Shown piece after piece: positions 1 through 6,660 of a DNA stretch of 10,574 bases. Every line of letters starts with the position of its first letter. Position 1 is the first letter of the stretch. The notes below the pieces were generated by a model, which did not search any database, was not told the origin of the DNA, and was given only the letters and a program-made list of their open reading frames with translations. Position numbers and translations under genes: made by a program. Source of the DNA: an uncultured Mesorhizobium sp. (GTDB taxonomy: Bacteria; Pseudomonadota; Alphaproteobacteria; Rhizobiales; Rhizobiaceae); the NCBI GenBank assembly GCA_950071955.1, contig CATMOC010000083.1, forward strand, positions 1 through 10,574, in the 5' to 3' direction.

Positions 1-2
1 CC

Positions 3-521
3 CCCGCCGACGGCGCCCCGCGCGAGGCGCTGCTCGACCGTGCCATGGGACCGATGCGCAAGCGCAAGTCGTCCGAAAAACTGCGGCGCGGCGGCAAGCC
101 TTCGGAAGGCCTTGCCTTCTCAGCGAAGGATGCCGACGGACGGCTCGTCGGCACCGTGCGGCTGTGGGACGTGAGCGTTGGCGATTGCCGGGCGCCTGCG
201 CTGCTGCTCGGCCCTCTGGCCGTGGATCCAGCGCTGAAGTCCGCCGGGCTCGGCTCGGCCCTGATGAACCATGCCGTGGCCGAGGCGCGCCGCCTCGGCC
301 ACGGCGCCATCCTGCTCGTCGGCGATGCGCCCTACTATGCCCGCTTCGGCTTTTCGGCCGAAAAGACCGACGCACTCGCCATGCCCGGACCTTACGAGAA
401 GAGCCGGTTTCTGGCGCTGGAACTGATCGGGGGTTGGCTCGATGGCACGCGGGGCGTGCTCAGGGCGTCGGGAAGAAAGATCGTCAAATCAGGCGCAACG
501 CGCCAGGCCATGGCCGCCTAG
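3..521 (+). CDS. GNAT family N-acetyltransferase (5' partial)
   Basis: Probable acetyl-CoA-dependent N-acetyltransferase of the GNAT fold; substrate unknown. The frame is open to the left edge and reads PADGAPREALLDRAMG before the first ATG at 45. That stretch resembles the conserved N-terminal part of this rhizobial family, so I treat the ATG at 45 as internal and the true start as outside the window. The fold's diagnostic stretch is LGPLAVDP (beta-4), then KSAGLGSALMNHAVAEARR, a version of the Q/RxxGxG/A acetyl-CoA pyrophosphate loop with its helix. It is followed by ILLVGDAPYYARFGF, the usual beta-5 and 'YY..FGF' motif. The gene ends at TAG 519-521 and is followed 12 bases later by an intrinsic terminator. 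The downstream neighbour is on the opposite strand, so no operon partner is visible. Family assignment is secure; specificity is not. Confidence 0.85.
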   Translation, partial: PADGAPREALLDRAMGPMRKRKSSEKLRRGGKPSEGLAFSAKDADGRLVGTVRLWDVSVGDCRAPALLLGPLAVDPALKSAGLGSALMNHAVAEARRLGHGAILLVGDAPYYARFGFSAEKTDALAMPGPYEKSRFLALELIGGWLDGTRGVLRASGRKIVKSGATRQAMAA

Positions 522-533
522 GCCGGGCCTTCA

Positions 534-590
534 GGCCGCTCCCGACGCGTCGAGCCGCGGGGGTCTCCGCTCGGGAGCGGCCTTTTCCTT
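534..590 (+). terminator. Rho-independent terminator after the GNAT gene
   Basis: Perfect 12-bp inverted repeat, GGCCGCTCCCGA (534-545) and TCGGGAGCGGCC (571-582), with a 25-nt loop, followed directly by TTTTCCTT (583-590). The T-rich tail is only on the plus-strand side, so it serves the upstream acetyltransferase. Read from the minus strand, nothing T-rich follows the stem. The loop is longer than in a textbook terminator. Confidence 0.75.
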
Positions 591-596
591 GTTCGA

Positions 597-1148
597 TCAT
601 TGTCTTTCGAGCCGGTCGCGCACTTCCATGAGCGCGAAACCGAGCAGGTTTTCTCCGCGCCATAGCGTGGGGTTCGTTGCACGCTCGCCGTCCACCGCGA
701 GCCCTGTTCCCCAGACCCTGTCGACGGGGCTCGCCTCCACGATGATGGCCTCGCCGGTGGAGAGCAGGAACTCGCCGAGCGGCGGGTTCTGCCGGAACTT
801 CTCGAAATTCCCCTCCACCACGATGCCGCGTTTGGCCTCGTTCCAGCGGGTCTCGTCGAAGCCCCTGACCTGCCTGCCGAGTTCCTTCACCTCTCTTGGG
901 CTCGATGCGGCGCGGATATTCTCTGCCGTTTCCTCGTCGCCGAACAGTCGGGCCTTCCCAGCCATCATCCAGTGTTCCGCGGTGGGATAGATCCGTCCCG
1001 CTGATGTAAAGGGCGACGGCCACCACTGGCTGAAGCAGGCTGCGGTGATGCTGCCGTCCCTCGACGGCTGATGACCCCAGAAGAACGCGAACGTCTTGTG
1101 GCGTTTCGCGCGGAACTCCGTCTCCAGCCAAGACCGATCGTAGATCAT
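597..1148 (-). CDS. NADAR family protein (YbiA/RibX-like)
   Basis: 183-aa protein with the NADAR domain (formerly DUF1768). Characterised members are N-glycosidases: YbiA-type proteins hydrolyse reactive riboflavin-pathway intermediates, and others remove ADP-ribose from guanine in DNA. Visible family marks are FFWGHQPS (residues 22-29), YPTAEHWMMAGKARLF (54-69, with the conserved Glu58 corresponding to YbiA TSEHY), VDRVWGTG (142-149, with Asp143 and Trp146-Gly147) and the C-terminal GENLLGFALMEVR (165-177). These align well by eye with E. coli YbiA, and the length (183 versus about 160) suits a single-domain protein. The ATG at 1146-1148 has no clear Shine-Dalgarno; an inverted repeat sits immediately upstream. 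It is not fused to RibD/RibA-like domains, and no DarT-like toxin gene is adjacent, so housekeeping damage control is the simpler reading. Confidence 0.88.
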   Translation of the reverse strand: MIYDRSWLETEFRAKRHKTFAFFWGHQPSRDGSITAACFSQWWPSPFTSAGRIYPTAEHWMMAGKARLFGDEETAENIRAASSPREVKELGRQVRGFDETRWNEAKRGIVVEGNFEKFRQNPPLGEFLLSTGEAIIVEASPVDRVWGTGLAVDGERATNPTLWRGENLLGFALMEVRDRLERQ

Positions 1149-1155
1149 GAACTTT

Positions 1156-1173
1156 GATCCGTTCTCGCGGATC
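1156..1173. repeat. Small inverted repeat upstream of the NADAR start
   Basis: GATCCG (1156-1161) and CGGATC (1168-1173) are perfect 6-bp arms around a 6-nt loop, ending 7 bases before the NADAR ATG on the minus strand. It occupies the place where a ribosome-binding site would lie, and no purine-rich Shine-Dalgarno is visible there. It could be a leader hairpin, an operator, or chance in GC-rich DNA. Confidence 0.35.
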
Positions 1174-1224
1174 GGGTGTCAATCCCCACGCCCTCGCGGG
1201 GAGAGTTGGAGGCTGGCAAAGGAT

Positions 1225-1244
1225 AGGGCGGCCACCGCCGCCCT
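1225..1244 (-). terminator. Possible terminator after the SCP2 gene
   Basis: Perfect 8-bp GC-rich stem, AGGGCGGC (1225-1232) and GCCGCCCT (1237-1244), with a 4-nt CACC loop, 21 bases past the stop of the minus-strand SCP2 gene. On the minus strand the stem is followed by ATCCTTTGCC, only a weak T-tract, so termination may be inefficient. If it leaks, NADAR would be co-transcribed with SCP2. Confidence 0.45.
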
Positions 1245-1265
1245 CGATAACCGATAGCTGACGCC

Positions 1266-1547
1266 TCAGAGCGCCTGGCTCAGCGCCATCGCGGCCGACA
1301 TGTCGCCGTCGACCTTCATCTTGCCCTGCATGAAGGCGGCGGTCGGGTTCAGGTCGCCGGCGGCGAGCGCCTCGAAATCGTCCTTGCTCATGGTGATCGT
1401 GCAGTCGGCGTCGCCGCCATCTGTCGACACGGCCTCTCCATCGATCGTCAGGGCACCGTCGGAGCCGAGGTCGATCTTCACCGAACGGTCGAAGCCCGAA
1501 CCGGACAGGCGCTTGCCCATTTCAGCGGCAATCTCGTCGAGGGTCAT
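1266..1547 (-). CDS. SCP2 sterol-binding domain protein
   Basis: 93-aa single-domain protein of the sterol carrier protein 2 family, a lipid or acyl-CoA binding fold without known catalytic activity. Characteristic elements are the N-terminal helix (TLDEIAAEMGKRL), the strands VKIDLGSDGALTIDG, the DADCTITMSKDDFEALAAG segment (residues 46-64, matching the common 'D.ti.ls..d...l..G' pattern) and LNPTAAFMQGKMKVDGDMSAAM (66-87, the 'p..afm.GklkikGd...a' signature). The ATG at 1545-1547 is supported by AAGGAG (1554-1559, minus strand) 6 bases upstream. There is no signal peptide, so it is probably cytosolic. It is divergent from the acyl-CoA dehydrogenase, and the shared promoter region suggests a role as lipid or acyl-CoA carrier in the same catabolism; that link is inference. 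Confidence 0.9.
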   Translation of the reverse strand: MTLDEIAAEMGKRLSGSGFDRSVKIDLGSDGALTIDGEAVSTDGGDADCTITMSKDDFEALAAGDLNPTAAFMQGKMKVDGDMSAAMALSQAL

Positions 1548-1642
1548 GTCAGTCTCCTTGTCGTGCGGGCGAACGCGACGGACGCCCCGGTTGATCGGTC
1601 TCGCCGCATGCGGCGGCGTTCGGCGCTTCCCATACCAGTCGA

Positions 1643-1671
1643 TTGACGTTTACGTCAACGTTGCCTAGCAT
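1643..1671 (+). promoter_or_regulatory. Promoter with embedded 16-bp palindromic operator
   Basis: TTGACG (1643-1648), a 17-bp spacer and TAGCAT (1666-1671) form a good sigma70-type promoter pointing at the acyl-CoA dehydrogenase, with about 115 bases of leader before its ATG. The palindrome TTGACGTTTACGTCAA (1643-1658; 7-bp arms, 2-bp centre) covers the -35 box and half the spacer, a position typical of repressor or MerR-family operators. Because it is symmetric, it also offers TTGACG on the minus strand, but the best minus -10 there (TATGGA, 18-bp spacer) is weak. From memory, the sequence resembles operators proposed for the MerR-family regulator LiuR of branched-chain and fatty acid catabolism; the regulator's identity is inference. 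Confidence 0.6.
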
Positions 1672-1777
1672 TCCCGCCGGAGGAATGTCGGCCCCGCTCT
1701 AAAGCATCCTGGCCGGCTTTTGTTTCGAGCGCGCGACGGTGCAGCACCGATTTTCGTCTCGGGACAGCGGCAATGCC

Positions 1778-1788
1778 GGAGGAGGAGG
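1778..1788 (+). promoter_or_regulatory. Ribosome-binding site deciding the acyl-CoA dehydrogenase start
   Basis: GGAGGAGGAGG, a triplicated purine-rich Shine-Dalgarno, 4-14 bases before ATG 1793. The alternative GTG at 1739 has no comparable site, which fixes the start. Confidence 0.8.
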
Positions 1789-1792
1789 ACAT

Positions 1793-2965
1793 ATGAAGTT
1801 CACGCCCGAGCATCAGGATCTGCGCCGCACGGTGGCGAAATTCGTCGAGACCGAGCTCGATCCCTACGTCGACAAATGGGAGGCGGCGGAGGAGTTTCCC
1901 TCGCACGACATCCTGAAGAAGCTCGGCGACCTCGGCCTGCTCGGCATCAAGTACGACCCGGCCTATGGCGGGCTCGGCCTCGACTTCTCCTATTCCATGG
2001 TCATGGCGGAGGAACTCGGCCTGTGCGCCTGCGGCGGCGTGCCGATGGCGATCGGCGTCCACACCGACATGTGCACCCCGGCGCTCAACCGCTTCGGCTC
2101 CGACCATGTGAAGTCGAACTTCCTTGCCCCCTCCATTGCCGGCGACGTCGTCGGCTGCCTGGGCGTCAGCGAACCGGGCGCCGGCTCCGACGTCGCGGCG
2201 ACGAAGACGATCGCGCGCAGGGACGGCGTCGACTACGTGATCTCCGGTACCAAGATGTGGATCACCAACGGCATGAAGGCCGACTGGTGCTGCCTGCTCG
2301 CCAACACCTCCGAGGGCCTGCCGCACAGGAACAAGTCGCTGATCTGCGTGCCGATGGACGCCAGGGGCATCACCCGCCAGAAGATCCGCAAGATCGGCAT
2401 GCATTCCTCCGACACCGCGCAGCTCTTCTTCGACGAGGTGCGCGTGCCCGCGGCCAATCTGATCGGGCAGGAAGGCATGGGCTTCACCTACCAGATGCTG
2501 CAGTTCCAGGAGGAGCGGCTCTATCTCACGGCGAGTTCGATCAAGGGCTTCGACCGCCTGATCGACCTCACTATCGACTACACGTCCGAGCGCAACGCCT
2601 TCGGCAAGTCGATCCTCGACAACCAGGTCGTGCATTTCCGCCTGGCCGAACTGCGCACCGAAGTCGAGGCGCTCCGCGCGCTCGCCTGGAGCGCGGTGGA
2701 ACAGTACGTCGCCGGCAGCGACGTGACGAAACTCGCCTCCATGGCCAAGCTCAAGACCGGGCGGCTGGCGCGCGAGATCACCGATACCTGCCTGCAATAC
2801 TGGGGTGGCATGGGCTTCACCGCCGACAATCCCGTCAGCCGCGCCTACCGCGACACCCGGCTGCTCTCGATCGGCGCCGGCGCCGACGAAGTCATGCTCG
2901 GCATCATCTGCAAGCTGGAGGGCACCCTGCCGGGCACGGGAAACAGGGCACGGAACGCCGGTTGA
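1793..2965 (+). CDS. Acyl-CoA dehydrogenase, AtuD (citronellyl-CoA dehydrogenase)-like
   Basis: 390-aa FAD-dependent acyl-CoA dehydrogenase that introduces an alpha,beta double bond into an acyl-CoA and should pass electrons to ETF. Visible: an N-terminal helical domain (1-115), signature CLGVSEPGAGSD (122-133), WITNG (156-160), and QYWGGMGF followed by NPVSRAYRD (335-354). At the position of the MCAD catalytic glutamate (YEGT) it has GAGADEVM (361-368), so Ala replaces that Glu. The likely base is instead Glu241 in FQEERL, the helix-G position used by isovaleryl-CoA dehydrogenase. This pattern and the overall sequence match what I recall of Pseudomonas AtuD, so a methyl-branched or terpenoid acyl-CoA is plausible, but substrate is unproven. 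I chose ATG 1793 over an upstream in-frame GTG at 1739 because GGAGGAGGAGG (1778-1788) lies just before it and the usual MKFTPEH start follows. Confidence 0.92.
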   Translation: MKFTPEHQDLRRTVAKFVETELDPYVDKWEAAEEFPSHDILKKLGDLGLLGIKYDPAYGGLGLDFSYSMVMAEELGLCACGGVPMAIGVHTDMCTPALNRFGSDHVKSNFLAPSIAGDVVGCLGVSEPGAGSDVAATKTIARRDGVDYVISGTKMWITNGMKADWCCLLANTSEGLPHRNKSLICVPMDARGITRQKIRKIGMHSSDTAQLFFDEVRVPAANLIGQEGMGFTYQMLQFQEERLYLTASSIKGFDRLIDLTIDYTSERNAFGKSILDNQVVHFRLAELRTEVEALRALAWSAVEQYVAGSDVTKLASMAKLKTGRLAREITDTCLQYWGGMGFTADNPVSRAYRDTRLLSIGAGADEVMLGIICKLEGTLPGTGNRARNAG

Positions 2966-2985
2966 GGCGTGGGGGATGGCGTGCA

Positions 2986-3162
2986 TGGTGCGTGGTTCGA
3001 CAAGCTCACCATGAGGGGCTCCGTGGACAGCTGCTGGTCCATCGGTAGCAAACTCAACCAGGGTGAAACTCGGCAGAACGTAAGAAATGGATGCTGCGGC
3101 ACATGTCTTCAGTGTGCCGTTCCACAGACCCCCTCATGGTGAGCTTGTCGAACCACGCACCA
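2986..3162. repeat. REPIN-like inverted repeat element
   Basis: Two inverted arms enclose about 90 bases. The core arms (2986-3018 and 3130-3162) are 33 nt and perfectly complementary; they continue with two mismatches to 3027 and 3121, giving arms of about 42 nt. The core contains TTCGACAAGCTCACCATGAG, which I recall as a common dispersed palindromic repeat in alphaproteobacterial intergenic DNA. Two inverted REP-like units around a spacer is the layout of a REPIN. It begins 20 bases after the dehydrogenase stop, could stabilise that transcript's 3' end, and separates it from katE. No transposase is visible here, so it would be mobilised in trans. An ORF extended leftward from katE covers part of this repeat and is not real. 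Confidence 0.75.
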
Positions 3163-3176
3163 CCACCACCACCACC
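3159..3176 (+). repeat. (ACC)6 trinucleotide repeat
   Basis: Six perfect ACC units that overlap the last four bases of the REPIN-like right arm. It is non-coding if katE starts at 3265. Short tracts like this can vary in length by slippage; its position at the edge of the repeat element suggests it arose with or after insertion. Confidence 0.8.
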
Positions 3177-3194
3177 TGCCATTGCAACCAACGT

Positions 3195-3219
3195 GGAACC
3201 CGAAGGCTGCCGCTTCATT
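3195..3219 (+). promoter_or_regulatory. Candidate general-stress (RpoE2/EcfG) promoter for katE
   Basis: GGAAC (3195-3199), then 18 bases, then TT (3218-3219). This fits the GGAAC-N18/19-TT consensus I recall for Sinorhizobium meliloti RpoE2, although the commoner form of the -10 (CGTT) is CATT here. A start near 3226 would leave a leader of about 40 bases to the katE ATG. Catalases are frequent members of this stress regulon. Two small hairpins (3211-3224 and 3227-3243) overlap the -10 and leader. Confidence 0.4.
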
Positions 3220-3264
3220 AAGCGGGGACGCACCCCGGGCGTCTCTCTTCCTGAAGGAACCACG

Positions 3265-5376
3265 ATGGCAAAGACCACGAAACAGTCGTCCAGCACGACT
3301 GCGACGATCCACGACCAGAAACTCGTGCGCGGAAAAGGCGGCGAACTGCACCAGATCGCCGAGGGCGATGCGCCCGTCCTGACCACCGCCCAGGGCGGGC
3401 CGGTGGCCGACGACCAGAACACGCTCAAGGCCGGCCCGCGTGGCCCGAGCCTGATGGAGGACTTCCACTTCCGCGAGAAGATCTTCCATTTCGACCACGA
3501 GCGCATCCCGGAGCGCGTGGTGCATGCGCGCGGCTACGGCGCGCACGGCTATTTCGAGACCTACGAATCGCTGGCGAAATACACCCGCGCCGACATCTTC
3601 CAGCGCGCCGGCGAGAAGACGCCGGCCTTCGTGCGCTTCTCCACCGTTGCCAGCTCCAAGGGCTCGTCCGATCTCGCCCGCGACGTGCGCGGCTTCGCGG
3701 TCAAGCTCTACACCAAGGAAGGCAACTGGGACATCGTCGGCAACAACATCCCGGTCTTCTTCATCCAGGACGCGATCAAGTTCCCCGACCTGATCCATTC
3801 CGTGAAGGCCGAGCCGGACCGCGGCTTTCCGCAGGCTCAGTCGGCGCACGACAATTTCTGGGACTTCATCTCGCTGACGCCGGAATCGATGAACATGGTC
3901 ATGTGGGTCATGTCGGACCGGGCGATCCCCCGCTCCCTTCGCTTCATGGAAGGCTTCGGCGTCCACACCTTCCGCTTCCTGAACGAGAAGGACGAATCGA
4001 CCTTCGTGAAATTCCACTGGAAGCCGAAGGCCGGGCTCCAGTCCGTCGTGTGGAACGAGGCGGTGAAGATCAACGGCGCCGACCCGGATTTCCACCGCCG
4101 CGACCTGTGGGACGCGATCCAGGCGGGCGATTTCCCCGAATGGGAACTCCGCGTCCAGCTCTTCGACCAGGCCTTCGCCGACGGTTTCGACTTCGACGTG
4201 CTCGACCCGACCAAGATCATCCCCGAGGAACTCCTCAAGCCGATCCCCGTCGGCCGGCTGGTGCTCGACCGCATGCCCGACAATTTCTTCGCCGAGACCG
4301 AGCAGGTCGCGTTCATGACGCAGAACGTGCCGCCGGGCGTCGACTTCTCGAACGATCCCCTGCTGCAGGGCCGCAACTTCTCCTACCTCGACACCCAGAT
4401 CAAACGCCTGGGCTCGACCAACTTCACGCATATCCCGATCAACGCGCCGAAGTGCCCCATGCACCACTTCCAGCAGGACGGGCACATGGCCATGCGCAAC
4501 CCCGTCGGCCGCGTGAACTACCAGCCGAACTCGTTCGGCGACGGCCCGCGCGAATCGCCGCGTCGCGGCTTCCGGTCCTTCGCCGAACCGCTCGAAGGCG
4601 AGAAGGTGCGGCTGCGGGCGGAGAGTTTTGCCGATCACTACAGCCAGGCGCGGCAGTTCTTCGACAGCCAGACCGCGCCCGAGCAGAAGCATATCGCGAT
4701 GGCCCTGACGTTCGAACTCTCCAAGGTCGAGACCCCGACGATCCGCGAGCGCATGGTCTCGCATCTTCTCAACATCGACGAGGGACTGGCCGAGACCGTG
4801 GCCGACAAGCTCGGCATCAGGCAGCTGCCGAAGAAGGCCGACGCCGCCATTGCTCCGCGCGATGATTTGCCGGCTTCCGACGCCCTGTCGATCATCAAGA
4901 ACGGGCCGGACAGTTTTGCCGGCCGCAAGGTCGGCGTGCTGGTCAGCCCCGGCGCCGACGCCGCGCTCCTGAAGAAGCTTCAGGCGGCGCTCGAGAAGGA
5001 AGGCGCGATGATGGAGATCGTGGCGCCCAAGGTCGGCGGCGTGGAAGCGGCCGACGGCAGCTGGATCGAGGCCAAGCACATGATCGACGGCGGGCCGTCG
5101 GTCCTGTTCGACGCCGTGGCGCTGATCCTTTCGGAGGAGGGGGCCGAGCACCTGACGGGCGAGGCCGCCGCGCGCGATTTCGTCGCCGACGCCTTTGCCC
5201 ATTGCAAGTTCATCGGCATCACCGCCGCCGCTGCGCCGCTGCTGAGAAAGGCCGGCGTGGAGCCGGACGCCGACGAGGGTCTCATCGATCTCGGCGGCCA
5301 GAAGGCGGTGGAGGACTTCATCGCGGCCTGCCGCAAGCTGCGTCTCTGGAGCCGCGAGATGGCCGTCAAGCTGTAG
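3265..5376 (+). CDS. katE: Catalase, large-subunit clade 2 (HPII type)
   Basis: 703-aa haem catalase, 2 H2O2 to 2 H2O + O2, presumably cytosolic (no signal peptide). The core (about 40-545) shows [20 protein letters not shown] with catalytic His87, the distal Asn160 in [12 protein letters not shown], and the proximal haem-ligand Tyr374 in [10 protein letters not shown]. His-to-Asn and His-to-Tyr spacings equal those of E. coli HPII. HPII His392, cross-linked to its haem-ligand tyrosine, corresponds to Met351, so that cross-link should be absent. The C-terminal domain (about 553-703, beginning [13 protein letters not shown]) is the DJ-1/PfpI-like extension of large catalases; at the nucleophile elbow the Cys-His-Gly of PfpI is Ala-Ala-Ala (654-656), so it is not a protease. 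GAAGGA (3253-3258) lies 6 bases before ATG 3265; in-frame codons farther upstream run through a repeat element and are rejected as start. Confidence 0.96.
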   Translation: MAKTTKQSSSTTATIHDQKLVRGKGGELHQIAEGDAPVLTTAQGGPVADDQNTLKAGPRGPSLMEDFHFREKIFHFDHERIPERVVHARGYGAHGYFETYESLAKYTRADIFQRAGEKTPAFVRFSTVASSKGSSDLARDVRGFAVKLYTKEGNWDIVGNNIPVFFIQDAIKFPDLIHSVKAEPDRGFPQAQSAHDNFWDFISLTPESMNMVMWVMSDRAIPRSLRFMEGFGVHTFRFLNEKDESTFVKFHWKPKAGLQSVVWNEAVKINGADPDFHRRDLWDAIQAGDFPEWELRVQLFDQAFADGFDFDVLDPTKIIPEELLKPIPVGRLVLDRMPDNFFAETEQVAFMTQNVPPGVDFSNDPLLQGRNFSYLDTQIKRLGSTNFTHIPINAPKCPMHHFQQDGHMAMRNPVGRVNYQPNSFGDGPRESPRRGFRSFAEPLEGEKVRLRAESFADHYSQARQFFDSQTAPEQKHIAMALTFELSKVETPTIRERMVSHLLNIDEGLAETVADKLGIRQLPKKADAAIAPRDDLPASDALSIIKNGPDSFAGRKVGVLVSPGADAALLKKLQAALEKEGAMMEIVAPKVGGVEAADGSWIEAKHMIDGGPSVLFDAVALILSEEGAEHLTGEAAARDFVADAFAHCKFIGITAAAAPLLRKAGVEPDADEGLIDLGGQKAVEDFIAACRKLRLWSREMAVKL

Positions 5377-5396
5377 CGGCACAGACCATGGAAAAG

Positions 5397-5427
5397 CGAA
5401 GGCGCCGGTGCACAGCCGGCGCCTTCG
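5397..5427. terminator. Hairpin terminator shared by katE and the convergent esterase
   Basis: Perfect 12-bp stem CGAAGGCGCCGG (5397-5408) and CCGGCGCCTTCG (5416-5427) with a 7-nt loop, 20 bases after the katE stop and 31 bases after the esterase stop. On the minus strand it is followed by CTTTTCC, the better T-tract; on the plus strand TGTTGGTT follows. A bidirectional terminator is the natural reading between convergent genes. Confidence 0.8.
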
Positions 5428-5458
5428 TGTTGGTTCGGGGACCGGGCGGGTATGCCGG

Positions 5459-6604
5459 TCAGCGCATGAGGCCTGCCGTGCGCAGGGCATCCTCGATGAT
5501 CTTCTTGACGCCGGTGGCCTCCGCCGCCGGCTGATAGGCGCCCGACTTCGGTGCCGCTGCCCTCGCTGCAACCGGTCCGGTCGCATCGCGATGCGGCCGG
5601 GCGGCGGGCGACACGGCATCCGTTTGCCTGCCCGTCACCACCGCTTCCGCTTCCGCGATCCCCCAGAACCCGGCGATCCGGCGCGTAGACGAAATGCCGA
5701 CGTCGAGCATGTAGGGTCCCGGCGATCCCAGTCCGTCATGGCCGACCGGCGTGCCGTGGCCCATGCCGGCGATCATGTTGACCTCCAGCACCGCCTCGCC
5801 GGCAGCGTCGCGCCAGACCTGCCGCGTCAGCCTGCCCGCCGTTTCCGCGTGGCTCGGATCGGCGTCGAGCCCGTGCACGCCCTGCCACTGCGCCACGATG
5901 GCGTCCGCATTGGAGGGCGCCACGGTGTGGTCCGCCGTGCCGTGCCAGACCGAAATCCTCGGCCACGGCCCACTATGGTTCGAGGCGCCGCTCAGCGTCC
6001 GCTGAAGGTCTTCCACCGATCCGCCGCCATGGCCGCGCATGCGGTCGAACGCCTCCGGCACGGTCGAGGCGCTGCCGTGGGGCAGGCCGGCGATGATCGC
6101 GCCAGCGGAAAACACGTCCGGATAGGCCGCCAGCATGGTGGCCGACATCGCGCCGCCGGCCGAAAGCCCGGTGACGAAGACGCGCTTCCGGTCGAGCCCG
6201 TGGGCGACGACCATCGCCTCCACCATCTGCCGGATCGACTGCGCCTCGCCGGCGCCGCGCCGCGCATCGCCGGGCTGGAACCAGTTGAAGCACAGGTTGG
6301 GATTGTTGCCCCGCTGCTGCTCGGCATAGAGCACCGCGAAGCCCGCCTCCGCGGCGAGTTTCGACCAGCCGGAATGGCGGTCGTAGCCGGCGGCGTCCTG
6401 CGTGCACCCGTGCAGCACGACCACCAGCGGTGCCCCGTCCGGCATGTCCTCGGGTACGTGGTGGGATGCCCCGAGCGCGCCGGGGTTGGAGCCGAAGTTC
6501 GTCAGCGGCGTCAGATGGCTGGCCGCGCCGGCATGGCCCATGCCGGCGGTCTGCCGCGCCCGCATCGCCGAAAGGCGTGCGATCGTATCGGAGATGTTTC
6601 GCAA
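5459..6604 (-). CDS. PHB depolymerase family esterase (alpha/beta hydrolase)
   Basis: 381-aa alpha/beta hydrolase of the short-chain-length PHA depolymerase catalytic-domain type 1 / LpqC-like family. These enzymes cleave polyhydroxybutyrate or related esters. The triad is readable: Ser148 in the lipase box TGLSAGGA, Asp225 in HGTADHTV and His283 in GMGHGTPV. LVVVLHGCTQ (60-69) supplies the oxyanion region; Cys67 and Cys105 (NLCFNWFQPGD) are the family's usual cysteine pair. No signal peptide is seen, unlike extracellular depolymerases, so a cytosolic role is possible. After the catalytic domain (to about 318) comes an Ala/Pro-rich tail ending VKKIIEDALRTAGLMR, probably a helix. The frame starts at TTG (6602-6604), giving the family-like MRNISDTIARL; no good Shine-Dalgarno is visible and ATG at Met14 is the alternative. 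Natural substrate is uncertain. Confidence 0.88.
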   Translation of the reverse strand: MRNISDTIARLSAMRARQTAGMGHAGAASHLTPLTNFGSNPGALGASHHVPEDMPDGAPLVVVLHGCTQDAAGYDRHSGWSKLAAEAGFAVLYAEQQRGNNPNLCFNWFQPGDARRGAGEAQSIRQMVEAMVVAHGLDRKRVFVTGLSAGGAMSATMLAAYPDVFSAGAIIAGLPHGSASTVPEAFDRMRGHGGGSVEDLQRTLSGASNHSGPWPRISVWHGTADHTVAPSNADAIVAQWQGVHGLDADPSHAETAGRLTRQVWRDAAGEAVLEVNMIAGMGHGTPVGHDGLGSPGPYMLDVGISSTRRIAGFWGIAEAEAVVTGRQTDAVSPAARPHRDATGPVAARAAAPKSGAYQPAAEATGVKKIIEDALRTAGLMR

Positions 6605-6660
6605 TGGAGAGGTTCCCGCTCAAGCGTCCGGGATTGGACGGCAGTCCCTCCAACGTCCCG

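Noticed and set aside
597..1547. NADAR plus SCP2 as a DNA ADP-ribosylation defence pair
   Set aside because: SCP2 is a lipid-binding domain with no link to DarT toxins, a likely terminator lies between the genes, and no toxin-like ORF is adjacent.
1655..2986. Long minus-strand open frame opposite the acyl-CoA dehydrogenase
   Set aside because: A shadow of the plus-strand gene, rich in Ala/Asp/His/Arg with no recognisable domain; it would also cover the divergent promoter.
3159..3176. CRISPR or other structured array at the ACC repeats
   Set aside because: It is a simple 3-base tandem with no spacers; no repeat-spacer pattern occurs anywhere in the window.
3091..3264. N-terminal extension of katE to an upstream ATG
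   Set aside because: The extension is translated from the right arm of the inverted repeat and the (ACC)6 tract, giving a poly-Pro run. A good ribosome-binding site and the family-like start are at 3265.
3109..5619. Very long open frame on the minus strand opposite katE
   Set aside because: It mirrors katE codons in GC-rich DNA, has Arg/Glu/Val-rich low-information sequence and no family motif. katE on the plus strand has all catalytic residues.
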